5,452 nt of DNA from Tumebacillus_A lipolyticus. GTDB lineage: Bacteria; Bacillota; Bacilli; Tumebacillales; Tumebacillaceae. Each line of letters opens with the position of its first letter. The stretch's first letter is position 1. Below are positions 1-5,404 of this stretch, in pieces. Position numbers and translations under genes: made by a program. The DNA is taken from positions 1 to 5,452 of the forward strand of contig NZ_JBHUIO010000010.1 of the NCBI RefSeq assembly GCF_042682745.1. The letters are read 5' to 3'. The notes under the pieces were generated by a model. The model was given only the letters and a program-made list of their open reading frames with translations. It was not told the origin of the DNA and made no database searches.

Positions 1-80
1 CTTCATAACACTCGTTTAGTTTTCAAGGATCAATCGTTTTGCTCTTTCGCGTCGGCCGCTCTCTCGCGGCGACAAGAGCT
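1..80 (-). promoter_or_regulatory. rRNA operon leader (boxA-like region and leader hairpin), reading left
   Basis: On the minus strand this reads as the untranslated leader of a ribosomal RNA operon whose structural genes lie beyond the left edge. Positions 15-34 read TTGATCCTTGAAAACTAAAC on the minus strand, close to the boxA-type antitermination motif found before 16S and 23S genes in Bacillales. Upstream of it is a long hairpin: 41-46 pairs with 74-79, and inside that GTCG/CGAC and CCGC/GCGG (51-73) close a six-base loop. Such stems serve rRNA processing or antitermination. The 16S itself is not in the window, so a 16S-23S spacer or a tRNA cluster leader cannot be fully excluded. The promoter-like sites just upstream favour the start of an operon. 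Confidence 0.65.
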
Positions 81-110
81 ATCTTATCACGGTTCAACAG
101 CTTGTCACAA
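81..110 (-). promoter_or_regulatory. Proximal rRNA promoter (P2-like)
   Basis: On the minus strand a -35-like TTGTGA (105-110) is followed after 18 bases by TAAGAT (81-86), a good sigma-A -10 box in a GTGATAAGATAG context that resembles Bacillus rRNA promoters. Transcription would begin near position 74, right at the leader hairpin. The -35 match is only moderate. An alternative -35 one base away would give a 17-base spacer. Confidence 0.5.
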
Positions 111-114
111 CCTA

Positions 115-143
115 GATTCTCATCATATTTGCGATAAAGTCAA
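115..143 (-). promoter_or_regulatory. Possible distal rRNA promoter (P1-like)
   Basis: TTGACT (138-143, minus strand) is a near-consensus -35 box. The base run 17 positions downstream is AGAATC (115-120), a poor -10. A better -10, TATGAT (122-127), sits too close to this -35. rRNA operons of Bacillales commonly have tandem promoters, which raises the plausibility, but the -10 assignment is weak. The stretch from about 155 to 246 upstream is AT-rich and holds nothing else I can support. Confidence 0.3.
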
Positions 144-246
144 CAAATACGACCATTCTGCTGAATAGACTCGTAGTACCTTTCTATTTTGTTCTCACAC
201 TCCTTCTCTCGCCGCCTTTTAAAACTGATCTGAGAATCTCGATAGG

Positions 247-276
247 TTGCAACTGCTGTTCCTTGGAGATCATAAG
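247..276 (+). promoter_or_regulatory. Weak candidate promoter for the OLD nuclease gene
   Basis: TTGCAA (247-252) and CATAAG (271-276) are separated by 18 bases and would start a transcript just before the ribosome binding site at 293. Only about half of the consensus positions match in the -10 box. It is the best candidate I can see between the divergent rRNA promoters and the gene. Confidence 0.25.
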
Positions 277-292
277 AAGAGAAACCCACTTG

Positions 293-298
293 AGGAGG
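293..298 (+). promoter_or_regulatory. Ribosome binding site deciding a TTG start
   Basis: A perfect AGGAGG lies seven bases before the TTG at 306-308. It supports that rare start codon for the OLD-family gene, because the coding frame and the family-typical N-terminus (a short lead into the first beta strand and Walker A) begin exactly there. Confidence 0.8.
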
Positions 299-305
299 TG
301 TCACT

Positions 306-2042
306 TTGCTGCGCCCACGCCTGAGCAAACTGATCATCAAGCACTTTCGCTGCATCGGCTCCACCCCAGTCGTCATCGAACTGGATGATATCGTCGTGCT
401 CGTCGGTCCGAACAACGCGGGGAAAAGTTCGATCCTGCGCGCCTACGAAGTCGTCATGTCTGAAGGTTCTCAAGCGGGCAGATTGACCCGCGACGATTTT
501 CCAAACGGTGAGATTACGCCTGACACATTGCCGGAGATCGAACTGCACACCGTCGTGTACGACGATCCGCCTGGAAGGCGGTGGATTCAAATCGACCCAC
601 AGACTGGCGAGATGGTCGTCCGCGAAAAATGGATCTGGCCCGATGTGGGAGAACCGGTGCGCAGAGGCTTCGATGTGGAAAAAGGCGATTGGGCCGAGCA
701 AGTGCCTTGGGGAGCGCCAAACGTCGCCAACGCCCGTCGCCCGCAACCGCACCGGGTGGATGCTTTCACCAATCCCAAGGAGCAGTCCGACAAGATTATG
801 TCCATGCTCCTCTCCGTCCTCAATGAGCGGATCAAACAGACAGATTACACGCTTCTGCTTGAGAAGATGGCTGAGGTGCAGAAACTGATCGTCGAACAGT
901 CCCACACGCAGATCGCAGCTGTGGAAGCGGGTGTCTCCGAACTGTTCAGCCAAGTCTTCCCCGATTACCAGATTCGCTTTGACGCTCGCCCTGAAGACGA
1001 CTTGGACAAAGCGATCCAGTTTTTTAAAGTTCCGCAACTGCTGATGGGCCCGCGGGACGGCTTTCAAAGCACGATCGACCGCCAAGGCAGCGGTGCGCGG
1101 CGCACCATGCTTTGGGCCGCCCTTCGCTACATTTCGGAAAGCGGCTATGACAAACCCAAAGCCCGTAGCAAAAAAGCGATCGACTCACCAACTTCACGTC
1201 CGCACGTTCTGCTTCTGGATGAGCCGGAGCTGTGCTTGCATCCAAACGCGGTTCGAGAAGCTTGTCGCGTGCTCTACGATCTGCCGAAGACGGGTGAATG
1301 GCAAGTGATGGTGACCACTCATTCCCCCGCCTTTCTTGATCTTTCGCGCGACAATACGACGATCATTCGGGTCGAGCGCAGCACAGATGGAACGATCAAA
1401 GGCACCACTCTCTTTCGCCCCGAGCGCGCACAGCTGGACGAAGACGATAAACAGAAGCTCAAACTGCTCAACCTCTGCGATCCGCACGTTGGCGAGTTCT
1501 TCTTCGGCGGCAGCGTTCTCGTGGTCGAAGGCGATACCGAATATACCGCTTTCAAACATATCATCGCCGCCAAGCCAGAACAGTTCAGAGATGTTCATAT
1601 CATCCGTGCGCGCGGCAAAGCGACCATCATCTCGCTGATCAAGATTTTGAATCATTTCGGGACGAGATACTCTGTTCTCCATGACAGCGACTCGCCGACG
1701 ATCGTCACCCGCACAGGCAAAGAGATGGCCAATCCCGCTTGGGCGCACAACATCAAGATCTATCAAGAAGTTCAAAACCACCCCGATCCGTCCAAAGTGC
1801 GCCTGCTCGCCTCTGTCCCTAATTTTGAGTCTGCCTACTTTGGTCACGATGTTGATGGGGAAAAGCCCTATAATGCCTTGTTGGAAATGAGAAACCGTCC
1901 AACCTCCTTCGACAACCTTGACCATCTGCTGCAAGCTCTCCTCAACCACGACCTGACCGATCTGCCTGACAACTGTCTCGAATGGCACTCGCTTGATCAG
2001 CTCAAAGAAGCGGTGATCGCGAAGAAAACCCAATCCGCTTGA
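306..2042 (+). CDS. OLD-family ATP-dependent endonuclease (ABC ATPase plus TOPRIM)
   Basis: This 578-residue protein has the two-part layout of OLD (overcoming lysogenization defect) nucleases. The N-terminal half is an SMC/ABC-type ATPase: Walker A GPNNAGKS (34-41), a signature-like GSGARR (261-266), Walker B VLLLDEPE (301-308) followed by LHPNA, and a switch histidine in TTHSP (337-341). Residues 160-245 form a mostly helical insertion that would carry the dimer interface. The C-terminal half is a TOPRIM nuclease: VVEGDTE (406-412, acidic residues E408 and E412), GK at 437-438, the DxD-type HDSDS (459-463) and NFESAYF (506-512). All key residues are present, so it looks active. Known relatives cut DNA using metal ions and act in phage or plasmid exclusion. 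No UvrD-like helicase gene follows, so it fits the solitary class 1 type rather than Gabija GajA; phage defence is inferred. The start is TTG with a strong ribosome binding site. The gene stands alone on its strand, between divergent rRNA promoters and a convergent transporter gene. Confidence 0.9.
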   Translation: MLRPRLSKLIIKHFRCIGSTPVVIELDDIVVLVGPNNAGKSSILRAYEVVMSEGSQAGRLTRDDFPNGEITPDTLPEIELHTVVYDDPPGRRWIQIDPQTGEMVVREKWIWPDVGEPVRRGFDVEKGDWAEQVPWGAPNVANARRPQPHRVDAFTNPKEQSDKIMSMLLSVLNERIKQTDYTLLLEKMAEVQKLIVEQSHTQIAAVEAGVSELFSQVFPDYQIRFDARPEDDLDKAIQFFKVPQLLMGPRDGFQSTIDRQGSGARRTMLWAALRYISESGYDKPKARSKKAIDSPTSRPHVLLLDEPELCLHPNAVREACRVLYDLPKTGEWQVMVTTHSPAFLDLSRDNTTIIRVERSTDGTIKGTTLFRPERAQLDEDDKQKLKLLNLCDPHVGEFFFGGSVLVVEGDTEYTAFKHIIAAKPEQFRDVHIIRARGKATIISLIKILNHFGTRYSVLHDSDSPTIVTRTGKEMANPAWAHNIKIYQEVQNHPDPSKVRLLASVPNFESAYFGHDVDGEKPYNALLEMRNRPTSFDNLDHLLQALLNHDLTDLPDNCLEWHSLDQLKEAVIAKKTQSA

Positions 2043-2083
2043 CTGCGACCACGCGATTCTCCTCTTGAGCAGATCCAGCATAG

Positions 2084-3316
2084 CTAGCGTTCTTTCACCT
2101 GATGGTCATGGTGCGGGTGGAGCTTGGACTTGACCGATGCAGGTGCGACAAGCAAGTAAAACAATCCTGGCAGAAGAATTACCAAGCCGATGATCGCGTA
2201 CGTTTGACGTGTCGTGAGATCTAAAACCGATGTAGACGCAAACAAGATCCCGAGCGGCATCGTAACTCGAAGAAAGAGCAATCGAACGGCACTCAGCTGT
2301 GTCAAACGATCCCGAGGTGCTTCACGCTGAAAAGCGGCTGCACTTTGTGCATTGAAAAGGGGAAACATGATGCCTCCGAACAGCTCACACATCCAGGCGA
2401 GCGGAATCGAGTGAACAAAAAACAGGAGGACGAACGAAAGACCTCCTCCGATCAAGCCGAGGTACATCGTTCGCTTCCCTTTCGGCAACCTCGCAAGCAG
2501 GAGCATCCCGAGCGCATACCCCACAGGGAACGCACCGGAAAAGATCGCGTATTCCCAAGCATGGCCTGCCAAATCTCCGCGAATAAAAGGTACGCTGATC
2601 ACCATCGCCGCTCCCACTGCAAATTGCACAGTCGAGGAGAGAACGGTGAGCCGCAACAGGTGCCGGAATTGAAAAAATGTCCGATAGCCCTCTACTAGCT
2701 CTGCCCACCAAAACTTTCTCGTCCAAGTGGCAACCCGCTTGGTGCTCAACTGCGGGATGCGCGCAAGTGCGAAATAACTGAGGAGGAACATCAGAGCGGA
2801 TAGCCCGTAGATCAAGTACATCGGGCTGAACAAGAGTAGCAAAGAAACCGCACCAGGGGCGAGAAAGCTCATCAATCGAATGGTAGCATCCAGTAAACCA
2901 TTCGCATCCACAAGCTCTTTCTCGTTGCAGATTTCAGGTAGAAGTGAGAACGACAAGCTTGCGTAGATCGGTTGCACCAAGCCCAACAAGCATTGCAAGA
3001 GAATCAAACCGATAATCGTTCCCACATCCGTTCCGATCGCATACCCGATCAGCGGAAGCAGATAAGCACCAGCGCGAACCAATTGAATCTTTCGGATCAT
3101 CTTCTCCTTGATAACATGGTTGAGGAAGGGAGCGCTGATGCCTTGCAGGATCAGAGAGGGAATAAAGTAGATGAGCCATAATGCTCCCATCCATTCTTTC
3201 GATCCTGTCAGCTCATACAGCAGCAACCCGTTGATGATCCCACCGGCCGCTCCGCCAAACTCTGATACGATTTCGCCTGCCCAAAGCGCTTTAAACGATG
3301 GAGAATACTTTTTCAT
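2084..3316 (-). CDS. Major facilitator superfamily transporter, probable drug efflux
   Basis: This 410-residue protein is very hydrophobic, with about 12 predicted membrane helices (approximately 10-34, 42-63, 80-97, 99-120, 145-165, 167-184, 221-241, 257-276, 284-301, 304-325, 344-364, 371-391). A longer cytoplasmic loop at about 185-220 separates the two six-helix halves, as is usual for MFS carriers. The helix 2-3 loop (around 62-79) is basic, as expected, but lacks a textbook GxxxDRxGRR motif. The C-terminus is polar and histidine-rich (HPHHDH, 400-405), possibly just a soluble tail. The overall type resembles macrolide or siderophore exporters of the MFS; the substrate cannot be told from sequence. 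Its ATG overlaps the regulator's stop codon (ATGA, 3313-3316), and a GGAG seven bases upstream (3324-3327) lies inside the regulator gene, so translation is probably coupled. The stop is 41 bp from the convergent nuclease gene, and I see no clear terminator in that gap. Confidence 0.88.
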   Translation of the reverse strand: MKKYSPSFKALWAGEIVSEFGGAAGGIINGLLLYELTGSKEWMGALWLIYFIPSLILQGISAPFLNHVIKEKMIRKIQLVRAGAYLLPLIGYAIGTDVGTIIGLILLQCLLGLVQPIYASLSFSLLPEICNEKELVDANGLLDATIRLMSFLAPGAVSLLLLFSPMYLIYGLSALMFLLSYFALARIPQLSTKRVATWTRKFWWAELVEGYRTFFQFRHLLRLTVLSSTVQFAVGAAMVISVPFIRGDLAGHAWEYAIFSGAFPVGYALGMLLLARLPKGKRTMYLGLIGGGLSFVLLFFVHSIPLAWMCELFGGIMFPLFNAQSAAAFQREAPRDRLTQLSAVRLLFLRVTMPLGILFASTSVLDLTTRQTYAIIGLVILLPGLFYLLVAPASVKSKLHPHHDHQVKER

Positions 3317-4356
3317 CGTAGATCTCCGAGGTACTCGGCAAGACTTCTGGAAAAAGCTTGGATCTGAGCTGGATTTGCCGAATAGATCCCCTTCTCAACA
3401 CGAATGAGCTTGGCCGCTTTTAAAAGGGAGAGATGATGATGTAGCGTCGTTTTCGAAGTGTTGAACTGCACGCTCATCTCAAGGAGCGATAAAGGTCCTT
3501 TTAGCAGCTGATAGAGCAGTTTTAGTCGAAGTTCATCCCCTAGCGCCTTATGTCCCCGAACTAAGTTGGTAGAAGGGGTGCCCGGCTCCAACAAATACTC
3601 TTCCTTTAGCGGATAGAAGAATAGCTTCGTCTCTGGTGTGCGCTTTTCTAAAATCCAAGGGCGGTAGGAGACATGCGGGATCAGTTTGACCGTCCAGACA
3701 GAAGGCTCGGGGAGATACTTGATTCCACCTGTAATTTTTTCGATTTCCTCAATAGGATTCGTGTGATCGACCGAGCTGTACTGCTTCTGTTCAAAAGCGA
3801 GCGCCTGCATCCACTTCTCCCACTCTTCCTGTTGGCTTACCCACTCGAACCATTCGTTCAATGTATGGTTGAACAGGTCGCACATCTCCTGAACCGAATA
3901 GTGACCCACATTGCGAACATAGCCGCCTAAGTATTCGTGTTGATCAAAGTGGGCCGCATACTGCTCAAACAAATCTACCTGATCGTGTTGAGCTGCGATC
4001 GTTTTTCGCAGAAGCTCCAGATCGCGATTCCCATATGGCAAAAGTGTTTCATAGAGGTGATCGTGTGGCAGTTGTGATAACTGGTTCGAAAAATCTTGAA
4101 TCGATGTTGCAGAGAATTTGTCTTGAAGCATGATCATCGCGTGCCAAAAGTTGGTCTGCTCAATCCCTTTCAGATGCTGTACAAGCGATGCCGGCATTGA
4201 GTTTTGGTGCACTTTCCATTCTTCATCCAGATCAAACGTATGGCGAAGCTGGGTATGCGTGTACCCTGCAATGCCAAGAATTACTTCCCAAACAGGCGAG
4301 TATTCCACCTTCAGCGCAATCGTTTCGGTCTGCTGTGGCGATTCTAGGTGTCGCAT
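3313..4356 (-). CDS. ArsR-like winged-helix transcriptional regulator with large N-terminal domain
   Basis: This 347-residue protein carries its DNA-binding domain at the C-terminus. Residues 268-329 match the ArsR-type winged helix: HKALGDELRLKLLYQLLKG leads into a helix-turn-helix with recognition helix around SKTTLHHHLSLLKAAKLI (301-318), then a wing (RVEKGIYSANP, 319-329). The first 260 or so residues are helical, rich in aromatic and acidic residues, and recall the uncharacterised N-terminal domains of some long ArsR-like regulators. They probably sense a ligand or mediate dimerisation. No cysteine metal-site motif is visible, so metal sensing is unlikely. The ATG is preceded by AGGAGG at seven bases. 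The gene is first in an operon with the transporter and overlaps it by four bases, suggesting autoregulation and control of the pump. Roles beyond DNA binding are inference. Confidence 0.85.
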   Translation of the reverse strand: MRHLESPQQTETIALKVEYSPVWEVILGIAGYTHTQLRHTFDLDEEWKVHQNSMPASLVQHLKGIEQTNFWHAMIMLQDKFSATSIQDFSNQLSQLPHDHLYETLLPYGNRDLELLRKTIAAQHDQVDLFEQYAAHFDQHEYLGGYVRNVGHYSVQEMCDLFNHTLNEWFEWVSQQEEWEKWMQALAFEQKQYSSVDHTNPIEEIEKITGGIKYLPEPSVWTVKLIPHVSYRPWILEKRTPETKLFFYPLKEEYLLEPGTPSTNLVRGHKALGDELRLKLLYQLLKGPLSLLEMSVQFNTSKTTLHHHLSLLKAAKLIRVEKGIYSANPAQIQAFSRSLAEYLGDLR

Positions 4357-4363
4357 CGAAATG

Positions 4364-4369
4364 CCTCCT
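4364..4369 (-). promoter_or_regulatory. Ribosome binding site of the ArsR-like gene
   Basis: AGGAGG on the minus strand, seven bases before the ATG at 4354-4356. It fixes this start codon and is a full match to the anti-Shine-Dalgarno sequence. Confidence 0.85.
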
Positions 4370-4389
4370 CTTGCGATGTGCTTTTCTCC

Positions 4390-4418
4390 ATTCTAAAACA
4401 AACGAATTTATAGTTCAA
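4390..4418 (-). promoter_or_regulatory. Sigma-A promoter of the regulator-transporter operon
   Basis: TTGAAC (4413-4418) and TAGAAT (4390-4395) on the minus strand are separated by exactly 17 bases, a strong housekeeping promoter about 25 bp upstream of the ribosome binding site. The pentamer ATTCG occurs twice here (4403-4407 and 4426-4430), flanking the -35 box, and could be part of an operator for the regulator itself. That operator idea is weak. The promoter sits just downstream of the last terminator of the 5S-like array. Confidence 0.7.
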
Positions 4419-4498
4419 CTTTTTTCGAATATTATCTTTTGATGCGTCACCATTTTTCACAACTCCTCCTCTATCAAGATCAGTTTTCCCTTGCACAT

Positions 4499-4527
4499 AA
4501 AAAAGACCCGATCGTTCCGATCAGGTC
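4499..4527 (-). terminator. Intact intrinsic terminator at the far end of the array
   Basis: On the minus strand GACCTGATC and GATCGGGTC (4505-4513 with 4519-4527) form a 9-bp stem with one G-U pair around a 5-base loop, followed by six T. It is clearly derived from the terminator after the genuine 5S (same GATCGGGTC arm), yet it remains functional in form although its own 5S-like unit is badly decayed. It lies about 80 bp upstream of the regulator promoter. Confidence 0.85.
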
Positions 4528-4534
4528 TCAGCTT

Positions 4535-4652
4535 GCCTCACAACGTCTTACTTTTCAAAATTCCGCCGTCCATTTCCACAGTCCAATTACTGCGTCTTCA
4601 CCTTTGTTTCTGAGTCTCTGCCTCACTTCGAACCTAGCAATCTTCTGTTTTT
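4535..4652 (-). pseudogene. Degenerate 5S-like unit F
   Basis: This is the most distal and most diverged unit. It keeps the 5S 3'-end pattern (AAAAGTAAGACGTTGTGAGGC on the minus strand, against GAGAGTAGGTCGCCGCTAGGC in the true gene at the right edge) and a GTTCGAAG motif where the other units have one. About 10 extra bases lie between these landmarks. Assignment rests mainly on its intact terminator, its length and the 3' end. The 5' half is not convincingly alignable. Confidence 0.5.
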
Positions 4653-4690
4653 TGCATGGAGAAATAACATTCTGCTAGATCACCCCTTCT

Positions 4691-4775
4691 CCTGCGCGGC
4701 AGCAACACACTATGTCAAGCTGTGTGTGCTCCAAGCGCGTGTTTTCTCTCGCCCAAAGGTTCTACATTTACTTTC
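4691..4775 (-). pseudogene. Truncated 5S-like remnant E2
   Basis: This is a partial unit with traces of the 5S 3' end (CTGCGCGGCAGC on the plus strand near 4692) and a degraded version of the shared core (CTCGCCCAAAGGTTCTAC near 4748-4765). Its terminator is no longer recognisable in 4653-4690. A hairpin at 4701-4730 (AGCA-CACAC pairing GTGTG-TGCT, with one bulged base) sits where 5S helix IV should be. It is the least certain unit. Confidence 0.3.
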
Positions 4776-4783
4776 AACGTTTC

Positions 4784-4898
4784 GCCTGCACCTATACCCT
4801 AATCGGCTACGCTCCCAAGTACCAAATATTCGCTTTCGCTCCAGTGGCTCTCCGCTCCGTTTCAAACACGGAACTTTTTCTAGTGCCCTTTCGCATAC
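4784..4898 (-). pseudogene. Degenerate 5S-like unit E1
   Basis: The minus strand holds GGTACTTGG, identical to the true 5S at the right edge, preceded by a recognisable copy of the shared core (4831-4875). The 5S 3' end is shortened by about five bases relative to neighbouring units, and no terminator hairpin remains at its downstream side (4760-4783). Within the core the stem CCGC/GCGG of other units has become CCGT/ACGG, preserving pairing. Confidence 0.5.
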
Positions 4899-4925
4899 AA
4901 AAAGAAAATGGCCCACTCTCTTTGC

Positions 4926-5044
4926 GCCTCGCAACGGCTTATTTTTGCAGAACGCTACGATTCAAATACCATCTCTCCGCTTTCGCCTCAGTGGTTCTCC
5001 ACCCCGCTTTGAACGCGGCGCCCTTCCAACTCCCCTTTCACTTG
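4926..5044 (-). pseudogene. Degenerate 5S-like unit D
   Basis: The 5S 3' half aligns without gaps to the genuine gene (about 33 of 48 positions by hand), ending in the same ATACCATC as the true gene has TACCATC. Nearly all differences are transitions toward A or T. The remaining part carries the 45-base core at 4978-5022, about 40 of 45 identical to unit C. The total length of about 119 nt equals a full 5S. Its terminator (about 4898-4920) has lost its stem. Confidence 0.65.
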
Positions 5045-5049
5045 CAAAA

Positions 5050-5081
5050 AGAAAAAGACCCGATCCTTTAAGTGCGTCTCA
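5050..5081 (-). terminator. Decayed terminator of unit C
   Basis: One arm (AGACCCGATCC on the plus strand, 5056-5066) is identical to the arm after the genuine 5S, but the partner arm has mutated to AAGTGCGTCT, leaving only a few outer pairs. The T run (minus strand) is intact. It is probably weak or dead, and it clearly shows common descent with the terminator at 5368-5398. Confidence 0.6.
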
Positions 5082-5085
5082 CCGC

Positions 5086-5203
5086 GCCTAGCGGCAACTG
5101 ACTCTTCCATAACACCACGATTTAAGTACCCGACCTTCGCTTTCGCTTCAGTGGTTCTCCGCACCGCATCGAACGCGGCGCCATTTCTATTCCCCTTTTT
5201 CAG
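5086..5203 (-). pseudogene. Degenerate 5S-like unit C
   Basis: The 3' end is identical to the true 5S for ten bases (GCCGCTAGGC on the minus strand), and about 33 of the 48 comparable positions match without gaps. The 45-base core lies at 5138-5182. The distance from the 3' landmark to the core motif is 81 bases, the same as in units B and D. The true 5S helix IV is partly lost here. Confidence 0.7.
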
Positions 5204-5209
5204 GCAAAT

Positions 5210-5236
5210 AAAAAAACCGATCTCTTAGATCGGATC
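5210..5236 (-). terminator. Intrinsic terminator of unit B
   Basis: CCGATCT (5217-5223) and AGATCGG (5227-5233) form a 7-bp stem with a 3-base loop, followed on the minus strand by seven T and an AT-rich tail. It is related to the genuine 5S terminator, with the loop and the outer stem altered but pairing preserved. Confidence 0.75.
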
Positions 5237-5243
5237 TCATCAC

Positions 5244-5362
5244 GCCTGCCGCCGTCCTACTCTTCCAAAGCGCCACCGTTCACTTATCATTTATCCACTT
5301 TCACCTCGGTGGTTCTCCACTCCGCTTCGAACGCGACGCCTCTTCTATTTCCATTTCGCATA
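5244..5362 (-). pseudogene. Degenerate 5S-like unit B
   Basis: This is the first unit downstream of the genuine 5S. Its 3' end, including GGCGTGATGAGA running into the terminator, follows the true gene closely (GAAGAGTAGGACGGCGGCAGGC against GAGAGTAGGTCGCCGCTAGGC region). Its length of about 119 nt matches a full 5S. The GTTC expected in 5S loop C falls at about residue 31 of the unit, as in typical 5S sequences recalled from the family. The 5' half otherwise departs strongly from canonical 5S, so it is not a working ribosomal RNA. Confidence 0.65.
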
Positions 5363-5367
5363 CAAAT

Positions 5368-5398
5368 AAAAAAAGACCCGATCCTTCAGATCGGGTCT
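5368..5398 (-). terminator. rRNA operon terminator after the 5S gene
   Basis: GACCCGATC (5375-5383) pairs perfectly with GATCGGGTC (5389-5397) around a five-base loop, followed by seven T on the minus strand. It ends the rRNA operon that enters from the right edge and is the likely ancestor of the other array terminators. Confidence 0.92.
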
Positions 5399-5404
5399 CA
5401 TCAC

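Noticed and set aside
270..1085. A 271-residue minus-strand open frame
   Set aside because: It is antisense to the OLD ATPase half, with no recognisable domain and no ribosome binding site.
306..2042. Gabija system (GajA with GajB)
   Set aside because: The gene downstream is a convergent transporter, not a UvrD-like helicase, so the second Gabija component is absent.
1194..2081. A 295-residue minus-strand open frame
   Set aside because: It lies opposite the OLD gene, which has complete catalytic motifs in the plus frame. Long antisense frames are expected in such GC-rich coding DNA.
2043..2083. Bidirectional terminator between the convergent genes
   Set aside because: No stem longer than a short palindrome (GCTAGC) and no T run on either strand.
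4712..5091. Overlapping plus-strand open frames of about 120 residues
   Set aside because: They run through the 5S-like array on the opposite strand, lack ribosome binding sites, and their similarity to each other simply reflects the DNA repeats.
4499..5404. CRISPR array or insertion sequence as explanation for the repeats
   Set aside because: The repeat period is 160 bp with diverged whole units rather than short identical repeats with unique spacers. No transposase frame or terminal inverted repeats are present.
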